A DNA stretch of 64,000 nucleotides, from NCBI RefSeq assembly GCF_035920345.1, contig NZ_CP109149.1:4464001-4528000 (forward strand), given 5' to 3'. A program made the translations under genes and the position numbers. Source of the DNA: Nocardia vinacea. GTDB taxonomy: Bacteria > Actinomycetota > Actinomycetes > Mycobacteriales > Mycobacteriaceae. The notes under the pieces were generated by a model. The model had not been told where the DNA came from. It made no database searches and saw only the letters and a program-made list of their open reading frames with translations. Below are positions 28,803 to 37,614 of the stretch, in pieces (the first letter of the stretch is position 1; the number at the start of each line of letters is the position of its first letter).

Positions 28803-29047
28803 AAACCGTCACGCCCACCCGGGGCCGGAACAGGCATCCCGGTCACCTGATCAGCGACTACGCCATACCCGCCCGATTCTCGACGACCTCCAACGCACCA
28901 CCGGCCCATCCAGCATGCCGCCGAAATTCGCGGACACTCGCCGATCCTGGTTCGGTCGCTTGGTGGCTCGAGTTCGATCCCGAAGACACCTATGTTCCCG
29001 GAGTCTTCGCCTGATGTCTCGTCATCGCCAGCGGCGGTCGAACCCTC

Positions 29048-29191
29048 ATGTCCGCGCGGGCATTTCGCGGATTGGCCGCGGTAGAGCTGAGAGACCACGG
29101 GATGTCATCGGACACGGCCGGACACGTCCACTCGGCGCTCACCGCAGCCGGAGTCCGGATCGAAATCGGGCAACGGACCGCCACCGAATAA
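29048..29191 (+). pseudogene. Short coding-like ORF, possible gene tail
   Basis: A 47-codon frame reads MSARAFRGLAAVELRDHGMS then SDTAGHVHSALTAAGVRIEI and ends in TAA. It looks like the C-terminal end of a lost protein rather than a complete gene. Positions 28803-29047 otherwise contain only frame fragments. Confidence 0.25.
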
Positions 29192-29273
29192 GCGTCAACT
29201 CGCCTGCCTCGCAGAGCAATTTCTGCAAAGGCACAAGTTTCGTAGGCCGGCACGCCCATTCCGCCCATGCAGC

Positions 29274-29469
29274 CTACTGGACGAAAGTAGGCAGCACTAT
29301 TCTTCGCGCCGCCGACGGCGACTGCGCGTCGACGATGCTCATTCCGTCCAGCGGGTCCGGGCCACCGAGTGCCCACGGATGCCGTGGTGCCCAAATGATA
29401 TGGTTCGACATTTCTGTACAGTCGGCGCAACGCGTCATCGATGGCCTGCCATTCGGTCGAATCACGCAC
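29274..29469 (-). pseudogene. N-terminal half of a long-form SuFu gene, frameshifted
   Basis: From GTG 29469 one frame reads STEWQAIDDALRRLYRNVEP then YHLGTTA, and after a single-base shift another continues PWALGGPDPLDGMSIVDAQS. WALGGPDPLDG is the N-terminal hallmark of long bacterial SuFu proteins. The sequence then degenerates and stops at 29274. The complementary C-terminal half occurs 18 kb away at 11.1-11.4 kb. Confidence 0.6.
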
Positions 29470-29524
29470 TACGTCAACATCAGTACCCCTCGCAGACCCG
29501 CCGCACGCGAATTTTTTTCCGATT

Positions 29525-29539
29525 TTACAACTTCTTGAG
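29525..29539 (-). promoter_or_regulatory. CTCAA-N5-TGTAA element before SuFu N-terminal remnant
   Basis: Minus strand CTCAA-GAAGT-TGTAA then AATCGG, 55 bp upstream of the remnant's GTG at 29469. Confidence 0.45.
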
Positions 29540-29667
29540 GTATCGATTCGATCGGCGGCGAATCGAAAGAATGCGCCGCCCGAATAGCCTGGCGAGAAGT
29601 GTGAATCTCTTGCCATTGTCGGGAATAGTACGGGCGAATTCCCGTCCACCGTCCGTACTGTCGATCA

Positions 29668-30159
29668 ATGATGTCGAAACCCATACAATGCCAATCTCGA
29701 CGCCAGGCGATCCGAACCGCTGTCACACCTGCTCGAACATTCGCACACGGCAGTCTCGGCCCGGCAGCCGCACGCGGACCGCACCTGATGCTGTGGACAG
29801 CGGCGAACCGGACGCTGTTCACGATATGCCGCACCGATGGGCAAGTGGTGTGGCGCGGATCGTTCGGCACCGTGCTGCCCAGTGCGGGTGCCGCAGCCGA
29901 AGCCGCGGCACGACAGGCGATCTGGCTGGCCGGATGCGCCCGTACCGACTGGGGTGCCGACGCGGCGACGCTCCACCTGGGTCTGACCACCGACAACGAT
30001 GTCGACGTCGACGCCCTCGAGCGTCATGCCTTCGCCCTCGGGCTGGTGCTCGATCTGATCACCGCACCAACCGACAACCCAGCCACCGCGCAACGCAACA
30101 TCAAGAAGCTCGTCGATTGGCGCGGCAGCGACCTCGGCGCGCTCATCCAATCGGGGTGA
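29668..30159 (+). CDS. Hypothetical protein, RNase-H-like pattern uncertain
   Basis: A 163-residue protein whose central part alternates strands and helices: MLWTAANRTLFTICRTDGQV, VWRGSFGTVLP, then AAAEAAARQAIWLAGCARTD. The pattern recalls RNase-H-like folds but no catalytic D-E-D-D set is evident, so this is only a guess. The first 40 residues are less conserved-looking, and the start could be ATG 29668 or the later ATG before LWTAANR; neither has a clear ribosome-binding site. It is flanked by remnants on both sides. Confidence 0.5.
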   Translation: MMSKPIQCQSRRQAIRTAVTPARTFAHGSLGPAAARGPHLMLWTAANRTLFTICRTDGQVVWRGSFGTVLPSAGAAAEAAARQAIWLAGCARTDWGADAATLHLGLTTDNDVDVDALERHAFALGLVLDLITAPTDNPATAQRNIKKLVDWRGSDLGALIQSG

Positions 30160-30222
30160 GAATTGGTATGAGCAACGAATTGGCTACGCACGCAAGAGAT
30201 CTGCGCTCGGGTCGTGGTCGCG

Positions 30223-30561
30223 TCATAATTCCTCACCCCCGAGCCGACCGCCCGGGACAATGTCGTGCCGCGAAACGACGCCCGCCGCACGGTCTGCCTT
30301 CGACAGCGGATCCGCGATGTCCTCGAGCGACCGCCCTTCCGCGTTCACACCGAAGAACCACGCGGCCCAGTCCTCCGCCTCGGCCAGACCGTATCGACCG
30401 TCCCGCGCCCACTGGGCCACAGCGAAGCGGTTCGGCACGCGACGAAGCCCCCGTCACGGCCCACGGTTGATCCGCCGATAGATTCGATGGACGGTATCCT
30501 CGGCCGCGGCCAGGCGCTCGGCGAATACATCCGGCTCCGCAGCAGCCAATTCCGTGAACAA
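30223..30561 (-). pseudogene. Frameshifted hypothetical gene
   Basis: The first frame, from TTG 30561, reads LFTELAAAEPDVFAERLAAA then EDTVHRIYRRINRGP and stops; a second frame continues NRFAVAQWARDGRYGLAEAE, DWAAWFFGVNAEGRSLEDIA and on to the stop. Joined, they give a plausible helical protein of about 110 residues. No family recognised. Confidence 0.4.
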
Positions 30562-30652
30562 ACTGACCGCACGCTCAGGCTAAGGCTTCCCCGGCATCGC
30601 GATCACACAGCAGCACCGGGCGACTCGGGGACGCTGCGCACAGCCCGAATTC

Positions 30653-30667
30653 TTACACTCACTTGAC
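30653..30667 (-). promoter_or_regulatory. GTCAA-N5-TGTAA element before frameshifted gene
   Basis: Minus strand GTCAA-GTGAG-TGTAA then GAATTCGG, about 90 bp upstream of the TTG at 30561. Confidence 0.4.
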
Positions 30668-30744
30668 CTGCACCGAACCAGGTTCGCCGCATCGCGGAAT
30701 CGGACCGGGCGGCAATGTGGATAGGCCTACGGGGTGCTGCTCAG

Positions 30745-31212
30745 TCACCTGGCGTGCAGGACGACGAGCAGGAGCAGGACTTGGACGAGGCCAATTGCGG
30801 TGCCGAGCGCCGCGCCGAGGACGCTCGTGCGAATTACCGCTGCGCGAGTCAGTGGGTAGGCGCGATTGGTGCGGTAGGAAATGCGCACCGGCACCTCGGA
30901 ACCGAGTATGTACCGGCCAGCGACCGCCGCACGTCGTCCGCGCCAATCCGCACCCTGGTATTCGAGTACGGTGCGCTGCTGCCAACGCAAGCACGGGCAC
31001 AACGTCGGCTCGTGGTCGCGCTTACATGTGTGCGCCACCGCCTTCGCCATTCGCCGACGGGTGTAGGACGGTGCGCTTCTGCCGAACACTTCGTCGAACG
31101 GCACCAGCACGTGCCAATACGCGACACCGCACACCCACCCGAACAATGCGCACCCCACCCACCCCGCTAGCAGCCCAAGCATGAGCCTATCGAGCAATTT
31201 CTCCGTCACCAC
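30745..31212 (-). CDS. Two-helix membrane protein, function unknown
   Basis: A 155-residue protein with an N-terminal membrane helix (LMLGLLAGWVGCALFGWVCG, about residues 10-35) and a C-terminal one (TSVLGAALGTAIGLVQVLLL, about 128-152). The loop between them is basic and carries a Cys pair CPCLRW plus RYILGSEVPVRISYRTN, which looks like a DUF3592-type beta domain, though this is not certain. GTG 31212 or the next GTG starts it, with GGAA upstream. Confidence 0.55.
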   Translation of the reverse strand: MVTEKLLDRLMLGLLAGWVGCALFGWVCGVAYWHVLVPFDEVFGRSAPSYTRRRMAKAVAHTCKRDHEPTLCPCLRWQQRTVLEYQGADWRGRRAAVAGRYILGSEVPVRISYRTNRAYPLTRAAVIRTSVLGAALGTAIGLVQVLLLLVVLHAR

Positions 31213-31639
31213 TTCCAGATCGAGAGGGAGTCGGGCAGCTCGGCGAGTCCACCGTGTATGGAAACAACCCCAAACCGTCGGTCACGGTAACCATTTCAGG
31301 CGTTGGTATCCGCTTCTCCTTCATCGCCTACCCCCGACGCGAACATCATTCGGCTGCGGTCAGTAGTTAGGGGGCGCCGCGAGCGCGCAGATGTGCGGCG
31401 CAGCCGAATCGACGAACCCACAAGCGGTCCGCCGGGCAGGGGCGGCGGTACGGCTGCATTACGGGTGCGGCGTTCCGGTCCGGTGCCGTCCAATCCGCAA
31501 CGGAGCGTATGAAATCCGTGCCCTGTTGACACCCGCACTCCTCGGACGCCGCGCCCTATCCCAGGCGATCACACCTTCACCCACCGCGCGCCGGGGCCGT
31601 CAGGCCAGAGAACCACAACGAGCGATCGGCGGGAACCGC
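31213..31639. other. Gene-free spacer
   Basis: No coding-like frame, repeat or hairpin stands out on either strand; the open frames crossing it are arginine/proline-rich and look like GC-driven noise. Confidence 0.5.
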
Positions 31640-32065
31640 TCACAACTGGTGGCACCCGTTGAATACCCAAGTCGCTCGGTTGTAGAAAGGCCATTTCAGC
31701 GCAGCGCGCGTTTTGGGCCCGTAGATACCGTCCGCGCCAGTGCCCGCCTTCCGCTGCGCATCAATCAACGCTTCTCGGGTCTTGTCGCCGAAAACGCCGT
31801 CGACAACCAGCGTCCCCACGTCGTAGCACTGGTTGAGGGTCTTCTGCAGCGCCTCGACCGCTTCCCCGCGATCCCCCTTGTCGAGCTGACAGCTGTCGGT
31901 ATGCGGCGTCTCGGCGCTGCCGACTACTCCCGACTTGCCGTGGAGCTGAGTTCCGCTGCAAGTGGCAGCCGCATTGGCCGGGCCAGCGGCAACCACACCG
32001 ACCCCAGCGCCGGCCAGCGCAATGACAGTCGCCACCAGCGCAGCCCGTCCGCAAAGCATGCCCAT
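31640..32065 (-). CDS. Secreted peptidoglycan-binding domain protein
   Basis: The 141-residue precursor has a signal peptide (ALVATVIALAGAGVGVVAAG, cleavage near ANA-ATC) and one PG_binding_1 domain: KGDRGEAVEALQKTLNQCYD, VDGVFGDKTREALIDAQRKA and GADGIYGPKTRAALKW. Four Cys can form two disulfides. It probably binds cell-wall peptidoglycan outside the cell; no catalytic domain is attached. GAGGAG lies six bases before ATG 32065. Confidence 0.85.
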   Translation of the reverse strand: MGMLCGRAALVATVIALAGAGVGVVAAGPANAAATCSGTQLHGKSGVVGSAETPHTDSCQLDKGDRGEAVEALQKTLNQCYDVGTLVVDGVFGDKTREALIDAQRKAGTGADGIYGPKTRAALKWPFYNRATWVFNGCHQL

Positions 32066-32149
32066 AAAATCTCCTCAGGATCGAATCATCTTGTCCACAG
32101 AGAAGTATGGATTGCCATAATTTGCAAAACCAACTGCCGAGCACATATT

Positions 32150-32164
32150 TTGCAGTAACTTGAG
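32150..32164 (-). promoter_or_regulatory. CTCAA-N5-TGCAA element before peptidoglycan-binding gene
   Basis: Minus strand CTCAA-GTTAC-TGCAA then AATATG, 84 bp upstream of ATG 32065. It has one mismatch in the second half-site. Confidence 0.45.
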
Positions 32165-32591
32165 TTACGGCCAATCGTGAAATCAAGCGGTTTTGAAGTA
32201 TTTCCGCAGAAATACAGTAGTCGTGGTCTGAATTTGCATCACGGAGAGTCGAGTGGACAGGCTGTATGACTCTCGTGCTTATTCCGCCGATCCCGCACGG
32301 GAGAACGTAGGCGACTCGTCGTACACCGCCTCGACCAGTGAATGTCGAGGACATATGTCCCGAGCACCGCGCATGGAGACGGTGCGGCGTCACTCGCGAG
32401 ACCGTCCGCAGCCGAGGAAGACATCGGCGCCTTGGGCAGCGGTGTCACCTGGTTGAATTCCGGGTGAGGTATTCACCCAAGCCTCCGCCGAGCCCATGCG
32501 CGTGATCGGGTAGCCTCTGCGTGCCTTCGCATTCGACGCTTCGATGCCGCCGGATATCGGCGTCCCCGTTACCCGTTGCGCTGCTGACGGC
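32165..32591. other. Spacer without a supported gene
   Basis: A 67-codon plus-strand frame from GTG 32253 has GGAGAG upstream, but its composition is not protein-like. Nothing else is visible. Confidence 0.4.
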
Positions 32592-33827
32592 TCACGCCGA
32601 CTCGACGGGTATGGGATAGCGCGGGAACATCACCGTGAAGGGGCCGGGGTCGGCGGTGATCCGCTCGCCGACTGACCAGGTGCCGCCGGGACCCGATGTG
32701 CACCAGACGATTTCGTTGGCGTCGAGCCGAAACGCGAGCGACTCCGCGGGGACGGGCAGCGGGGAGGTGACCGACACGATGCGGTGCAGCCGGTCCCCCG
32801 CCACCGAGGAGGGCCTGAGCGGATACCGGTTGCCGAGATCGTCTGTGAGATGCAGATAGTCCGCATTCAGGATCCAAGCCCGCGGGTCCCGAGCTGCGGG
32901 GTCGGTGGTTCGGTGGGCGATGGCGTCGGGGTGGTCGTCGTCGAGCTGGACAATGAGCCGAAGGTGCACGCCGCGGTCGTAGCGCTCCATCGTCAGCACC
33001 GTCAGTGCCACGCCGCTACGGCGCGCTGTCCGGGCGACCGCGGAGATCCCGACCAAATCGGCGTGACGCAGCAAGTCCGCCGCCGCGATCGGGCGAAGAT
33101 CGGGGCGTGCGACAGGGGTATCCGGCACGGGCAACCGAGCAAGCCGGGCGGCCGCCGGCGCGGGTATCTCCCCGAGAAGGGGCATCAGGGGTATCTCGCA
33201 ATTCACCTGCACCGGCTGGTCGATGCTGCCGGGCGGGAGCGTCAACCGCACAGTGATCGCGGTCGCCTCCGGCGCGAGCACCGGATCGCAGTGCACTTCT
33301 CCGTGCGCGTGCCAATCTCCCCCGGGCCCGGCGCCGCCACCCATAACCGAACGGCACCGGTACACGTTACCGAGGTCATCCATCGCCTCGACCACAATGG
33401 TGCGGACTTTGCCGATCGTGACCTGCGATGGACCGGGATCCGGCGTGGCCCCCTCGCCCACCGGGTACCGCACCCGCAACTGGATGGTGAAACCATCGGT
33501 ATAAGCGACGACCGAGATCAGGGCCACCTCGTGATAGGCGGTACAGCCCACCGCATTTACGGCCAGAACATACGACATCCGGTGCAGCCGAGGCAGGTTC
33601 GGCCCCGTCGGATCGTGCCACGACCGGGTCGCCTGAGCAGTGTGATGGGCCTGGGACATTCGCCCGGTGCGCCGGGACTCGTTCATGGTCACGAAGACAT
33701 CTTTCGATTCAGGGCTTTCGGCTCGGCCGGGGCGCAAATCACTGGACATGTAGACGCGTGCGTACTGCGGCGCTCCCGGAGCGCGACCTCGGGGATGGGA
33801 CAGGTAGCCCAGCGAGGACCAGAGCAC
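32592..33827 (-). CDS. Hypothetical protein with two related beta-rich halves
   Basis: A 411-residue cytosolic-looking protein. Two halves share a layout: YTDGFTIQLRVRYPVGEG, AMDDLGNVYRCRSVMGGG and AITVRLTLPPGS in the first; RYDRGVHLRLIVQLDDDH, LTDDLGNRYPLRPSSV and SLAFRLDANEIVW in the second. D-D-L-G-N-x-Y is common to both, suggesting a duplicated beta-sandwich. No signal peptide or membrane helix. GTG 33827 is chosen, with AGAGG seven bases upstream; ATG at 33749, 33686 and 33659 are alternatives. Family not recognised. Confidence 0.65.
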   Translation of the reverse strand: MLWSSLGYLSHPRGRAPGAPQYARVYMSSDLRPGRAESPESKDVFVTMNESRRTGRMSQAHHTAQATRSWHDPTGPNLPRLHRMSYVLAVNAVGCTAYHEVALISVVAYTDGFTIQLRVRYPVGEGATPDPGPSQVTIGKVRTIVVEAMDDLGNVYRCRSVMGGGAGPGGDWHAHGEVHCDPVLAPEATAITVRLTLPPGSIDQPVQVNCEIPLMPLLGEIPAPAAARLARLPVPDTPVARPDLRPIAAADLLRHADLVGISAVARTARRSGVALTVLTMERYDRGVHLRLIVQLDDDHPDAIAHRTTDPAARDPRAWILNADYLHLTDDLGNRYPLRPSSVAGDRLHRIVSVTSPLPVPAESLAFRLDANEIVWCTSGPGGTWSVGERITADPGPFTVMFPRYPIPVESA

Positions 33828-33916
33828 GTCGGTGCCTCTACGTCACTGTGCCGATCAGTTCTGGGAAGGAATCATCGCCTGGTGGATCCGGCCGGCGCAC
33901 CCACCAGCGAACATTT

Positions 33917-33931
33917 TTACAATCCGCTGAG
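33917..33931 (-). promoter_or_regulatory. CTCAG-N5-TGTAA element before hypothetical gene
   Basis: Minus strand CTCAG-CGGAT-TGTAA then AAATGTTCG, 89 bp upstream of GTG 33827. Confidence 0.45.
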
Positions 33932-34082
33932 TCAGAAATGAAGATCCGCGTGGCTGACGATATAGCGGCACGGGCGCGCCCGGCCGTCGGCGCCCGTTCT
34001 TCGGCATCGTCGCTGCGTTCACGACCAGCCTCATCTACCTCAACGCGTCATTGCGCCCGCTGTCCCATCACCGCTTCGCACA

Positions 34083-34205
34083 TCACCCGCCATGGGATTC
34101 GAAAGCCGTTGCGGCAGTTCCACTATCGGTGAGCATAGGGGCGGTGAGCCTGAGATCTGGATAGTCGCGTCCCAGCAGTGGCAGCAGGAAGCCTCCGAAC
34201 ATCAT
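34083..34205 (-). pseudogene. Short ORF, probably the 5' remnant of a gene
   Basis: From an ATG-ATG pair at 34205 it encodes 40 residues, MFGGFLLPLLGRDYPDLRLT then APMLTDSGTAATAF, before a TGA. It reads as a real N-terminus; what follows downstream in any frame does not. No family recognised. Confidence 0.3.
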
Positions 34206-34279
34206 GAATAGATTGGAACCGACTCACCGTCGAACTTAATGCCTGTGCCGTCGGCCCAGATAGGCCCAGCGGCACGGCT

Positions 34280-34294
34280 TTACATATCTTTGAG
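34280..34294 (-). promoter_or_regulatory. CTCAA-N5-TGTAA element before 40-codon ORF
   Basis: Minus strand CTCAA-AGATA-TGTAA then AGCCGTG, 74 bp upstream of ATG 34205. It faces away from the EI24 gene. Confidence 0.45.
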
Positions 34295-34414
34295 ATATCG
34301 GTCCGGGCTCCGGACGCCGCCCGATATCGGCGCGACGTCGACACCGGAAGAATGTTATCGAGCCAAGTCGTTACGCCGTGGGCACCACAGCCGCGCCCCC
34401 GATAGGCTGCGATC

Positions 34415-35224
34415 ATGCGTGATCTCAGGACCGGATTCGGATACCTTCTCGAGGGACAGCGCTGGGTCGGCCAGCACGGCCGCTGGTTCGGTATCGGCCT
34501 GCTACCCGGGTTGATAACACTGGTGCTCTACGTCGCCGCCTTGATCGGATTGCCCTTCGTCGCAGTCGATTTCGTCGAGTGGGCGACCCCGTTCGCCGAC
34601 GACTGGGACTCGCCGTGGCTGGGAATTTTCCGTGGCTTCCTACTGCTATTCGTATTCGCCCTCGGCCTGCTACTCGCAGTGATCACCTTCACCGCAGTCA
34701 CCCTATTGATCGGTCAACCCTTCTACGAGAAATTATCCGAGCAGGTCGACATATCCGAGTCCGCCGACGGAACCGCACCCGAGTCCGGGCTGCCACTGAT
34801 ACGTGAGCTGTGGATCTCCACCCGCGACAGCATCCGCCTACTGGCACGGGCACTGATCTGGGCAGTGCTATTGCTCGCCCTCGGCTTCATACCAGTCCTC
34901 GGCCAGACCGTGGTCCCGGTGATCGCCGTATTCGTCACAGGCTTCTTCCTGACCCAAGAACTCACCTCCGTCGCACAGGCGCGACGCCGCATCGAAGTCC
35001 GCGAACAACTCATCCTGTTGCGCTCACGCCGAAAACTCGTCTGGGGCTTCGGTGTACCACTCGCCCTCGCCTTCCTGATCCCGTTCGTGGCAGTCTTTCT
35101 AATGCCCGGAGCTGTAGCGGGGGCAACGCTCATGGTGCGAGATCTCGAAGGGGACGACGACCCCACGACACAACCCCCTTACCCCGCATCCGACAACCCT
35201 GCCAGCGTACGAATCAACAAGTAG
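34415..35224 (+). CDS. EI24/CysZ-family membrane protein
   Basis: The 269-residue protein begins with the family pattern DLRTGFGYLLEGQRWVGQHG then RWFGIGLLPGLITLVLYVAA, has the conserved IGQPFYEKLSEQV segment after helix two and about five to six membrane helices in all. CysZ members take up sulfate in proteobacteria; the role of actinobacterial EI24-like proteins is unknown. ATG 34415 is the start. A strong hairpin follows downstream at 35370. Confidence 0.85.
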   Translation: MRDLRTGFGYLLEGQRWVGQHGRWFGIGLLPGLITLVLYVAALIGLPFVAVDFVEWATPFADDWDSPWLGIFRGFLLLFVFALGLLLAVITFTAVTLLIGQPFYEKLSEQVDISESADGTAPESGLPLIRELWISTRDSIRLLARALIWAVLLLALGFIPVLGQTVVPVIAVFVTGFFLTQELTSVAQARRRIEVREQLILLRSRRKLVWGFGVPLALAFLIPFVAVFLMPGAVAGATLMVRDLEGDDDPTTQPPYPASDNPASVRINK

Positions 35225-35369
35225 AGACGACAGCATCACAGAAGTCGGACTTCATCCCGGTTGCTGTTGCCGGTGGTGATGGCGGCGAACACCTCCGTGG
35301 GCGATGCCACCACCACCGCCCAGTGCCCTCTGATGGTTCTGCGCAATGCCGACGACGACGAAAATACAG

Positions 35370-35409
35370 AACGGCCGAGGTCGCGCACTACCGCGCGACC
35401 TCGGCCGTT
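35370..35409. terminator. Bidirectional hairpin terminator
   Basis: A perfect 17-bp stem (AACGGCCGAGGTCGCGC with GCGCGACCTCGGCCGTT) closes on the 6-base loop ACTACC. It lies between the EI24 gene (plus) and the convergent membrane protein gene ending at 35490. Confidence 0.85.
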
Positions 35410-35489
35410 TCAGAACCGAGAGGTACGCCCCCGGGACAAGACCGCAAGGCCCTCCGCCTTACGCCCCAGCCAAGCGTCGCCGTGCAGGA

Positions 35490-36566
35490 TCAGCCAGTCA
35501 CCTTCTCCAGCGCCTTCGTCGACATCTGCATCAGCGGTTGGGTGAACTTGTTCTGTCCCAAGCGTTCATAGTGGTACGTGATACTGATGAACACGTTGTG
35601 ATAGATGAACGACATCTCACCCGTGCTGATGTTGTTATTGCTGCTCTTGATTTCACGGAATCGATCGTCGTCGGCGCCGGGAATCCCGACCGCGCTACCT
35701 GGCTTGCGTCCCAGCTCAGTCTTGGCCTTCTGCACACCGGATTGGTTCTGATTCGCTTTGAGCAGTTTGGTGGTCACGATGACCCAAACCGCCGGTTGCC
35801 GTTGGGCAGTGTGAGTCTTCTGGTTGGAGAAGCTGCACTGCGCCGATTTCTCGTAATCCTTGTCACCGCCGAAAACGTCGGTCGGCTCGGTGGTGAACGT
35901 GCCCGGAATGAACGGAGCCAGTTCGGCCTCGGTGAATATGCCGCACCCCATCGGCGCATCGGCGAGATCCAGGGATGTGTCTACCGCGGGCTTCTTGTTC
36001 GGATCCTCTTCAAAGAACAGGAAATAGGCACCGGCGGCGCCGCCGGCCAGCACCACCAGCACGAACACCAGCACGAGTGCGATCAGGCCGCCACGCCCCT
36101 TGCGCGGCTGCTGTTGCGGCGGCCACGGCTGACCGTACTGTGGATGCGGCTGGCCGCCTGGTGGCGGGAACTGCGCCGGACCTCCAGGGAACTGCTGACC
36201 GCCCTGCTGGAACTGCTGCCCCTGGGGCGGGAACTGCGCCGGGCCTGCTGGGTACGGCTGTTCACCCGGCGGGAACTGGCCCTCCGGGAACGGCTGACCG
36301 CCCGGTGGAAGCTGCTGGTCGCCCACTGGGAACTGTTGTCCCTGCGGCAACTGCTGACCAACTTCCGGGAATGGCTGCCCCGGAGGGGGATACAGCTGAC
36401 CGCCGTCGGGAGGCAGCCCCTGCGGTCCGGGCTGCTCTTCGGGTGGCGCGGGCGTCGGTTGCGGTGCCCCGCCCCCCTTCCGCAACGAGGGTGACGACCC
36501 TTGCTGCGGCGCGACGGGGTGCTCCCCCGGCGCCGGGTCGTGTTCCGGCACTCCGGGCTGAGACAT
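35490..36566 (-). CDS. Proline/glutamine-rich single-pass membrane protein
   Basis: From ATG 36566, with a strong AGGAGG five bases upstream, the 358-residue protein has a ~150-residue cytosolic tail of Pro/Gly/Gln repeats (PPGGQPFPEGQFPPGEQPYP style), a basic KGRG stop and one membrane helix GLIALVLVFVLVVLAGGAAG, then an extracellular domain of about 170 residues with a Cys pair (PMGCGIFTEAEL; AQCSFSNQK) resembling DUF3558-like cell-surface domains. Pro-rich membrane proteins of this layout are common in nocardiae and mycobacteria; function unknown. Confidence 0.75.
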   Translation of the reverse strand: MSQPGVPEHDPAPGEHPVAPQQGSSPSLRKGGGAPQPTPAPPEEQPGPQGLPPDGGQLYPPPGQPFPEVGQQLPQGQQFPVGDQQLPPGGQPFPEGQFPPGEQPYPAGPAQFPPQGQQFQQGGQQFPGGPAQFPPPGGQPHPQYGQPWPPQQQPRKGRGGLIALVLVFVLVVLAGGAAGAYFLFFEEDPNKKPAVDTSLDLADAPMGCGIFTEAELAPFIPGTFTTEPTDVFGGDKDYEKSAQCSFSNQKTHTAQRQPAVWVIVTTKLLKANQNQSGVQKAKTELGRKPGSAVGIPGADDDRFREIKSSNNNISTGEMSFIYHNVFISITYHYERLGQNKFTQPLMQMSTKALEKVTG

Positions 36567-36679
36567 GGAACCTCCTGACGGGTCCACCGAGCTGGGCCGC
36601 CCCGGACCAGGCTCAGAATGCTTCGGTCGCCAGATTCTGGCCTCTGGCCTGCACCCGAAACAAGCCGACCGCGTATTTC

Positions 36680-36694
36680 TTACAGTCCATTGAC
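36680..36694 (-). promoter_or_regulatory. GTCAA-N5-TGTAA element before Pro/Gln-rich membrane protein
   Basis: Minus strand GTCAA-TGGAC-TGTAA then GAAATACG, 113 bp upstream of ATG 36566. Confidence 0.45.
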
Positions 36695-36731
36695 CTTGTG
36701 CGTTAGCTCGCGTATCCGAAGCCCTTCCGAC

Positions 36732-37229
36732 GGCCCAAGCTGTGCGCCGCGCCGGTAAGCGCACTCTGGCAGATGTCTGCTCACACGCACTGAGTTCTTC
36801 GGATCGAGCATTTTGGGGAACCGGGCCCGCACTTCAAGTTCGGTCTCGTCACCCGAGAATTCACAGGTCCAGGCGGGAAACACGTCGAAAGGTTCTGCTC
36901 CCAATCCTGGGTGTGGGAGCGGGTGATGCCCGGCAGCACACTGGCAACGCAGCCGAAGTCGTTGCCGGACAAGCGGAATCCCGAGCAGGTAGCGAAGGGG
37001 GTCGCATTGAACAGCGCCGCCTCGTAGCGGCGCGCGAATGTCAGGATCGCGGCAGCGGACTCGTCTGAGAAACCCTCGTGCAGATGATCTGGAGGGCGTA
37101 ACCGTCATTGGACGCCAATGCGATGGCGCGTTGAAATCTGTTGCGTGCCGCGGGAAACGTCCATGCCTGATCCATCCCCGCAAGCGGGCGCACGTTCGGG
37201 AGATTCAGGACTTCAGCTGCGATGGTCAC
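36732..37229 (-). pseudogene. Frameshifted gene for an unknown Cys-containing protein
   Basis: Three frames carry successive coding-like parts: TFPAARNRFQRAIALASNDG then YALQIICTR; next DESAAAILTFARRYEAALFN, ATPFATCSGFRLSGNDFGCV and ASVLPGITRSHTQDWE; finally FDVFPAWTCEFSGDETELEV. Joined they give about 160 residues. The pattern could be a DUF3558- or sensor-type domain but no family is certain. At least two frameshifts. Confidence 0.4.
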
Positions 37230-37350
37230 TGTATTCCACTCCTGCTAGTCGTATTTAGAAGTGACCAACCGAAAAGCTATGTGTCCGTTCTTTTTGCAAT
37301 TACTCCGGACAGGGGCCGATCGATCCGGCTCGCCAGGCTGCCGGGGCGGA

Positions 37351-37614
37351 TCAGGCGCCGAGCGGGAGGGCCGCGACGACGGCGTTGGCTACCCTGGTGA
37401 GCTCGTTACACAGTTCGGTTCGCTGGCTATTGCTGGCTACCTCGGCGCCGTTGATCCGGGCGTCGAACACGATCGTGCCCGCTGCTATGCCGGACTTCGT
37501 ATTCCGCGCCACGTCGAAGGCCATGTTGCAGTGCCGATTTCGTCCGAACAGCTTGTACAGTCCGACCGCACGGCGGCCTCCGATTGTCGCCGCACAGGCG
37601 CAGATCGACCACAT
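37351..37614 (-). pseudogene. C-terminal fragment of a DUF3558-like lipoprotein
   Basis: The last 60 residues, HCNMAFDVARNTKSGIAAGT then IVFDARINGAEVASNSQRTE and LCNELTRVANAVVAALP, match the end of DUF3558-type surface lipoproteins (Cys-strand, Cys-helix, final VVAALP). The N-terminal lipobox and first half are missing. Confidence 0.4.

Noticed and set aside
36080..36450. Short direct repeats resembling a tandem-repeat or CRISPR-like array
   Set aside because: They are codon repeats for the Pro/Gly/Gln-rich tail of the membrane protein, without regular spacers.
9465..36694. Reading the CTCAA-N5-TGTAA element as a -35/-10 promoter pair
   Set aside because: A 5-base spacer is far too short for sigma-factor recognition of two boxes, and no constant -10-like sequence follows the copies.
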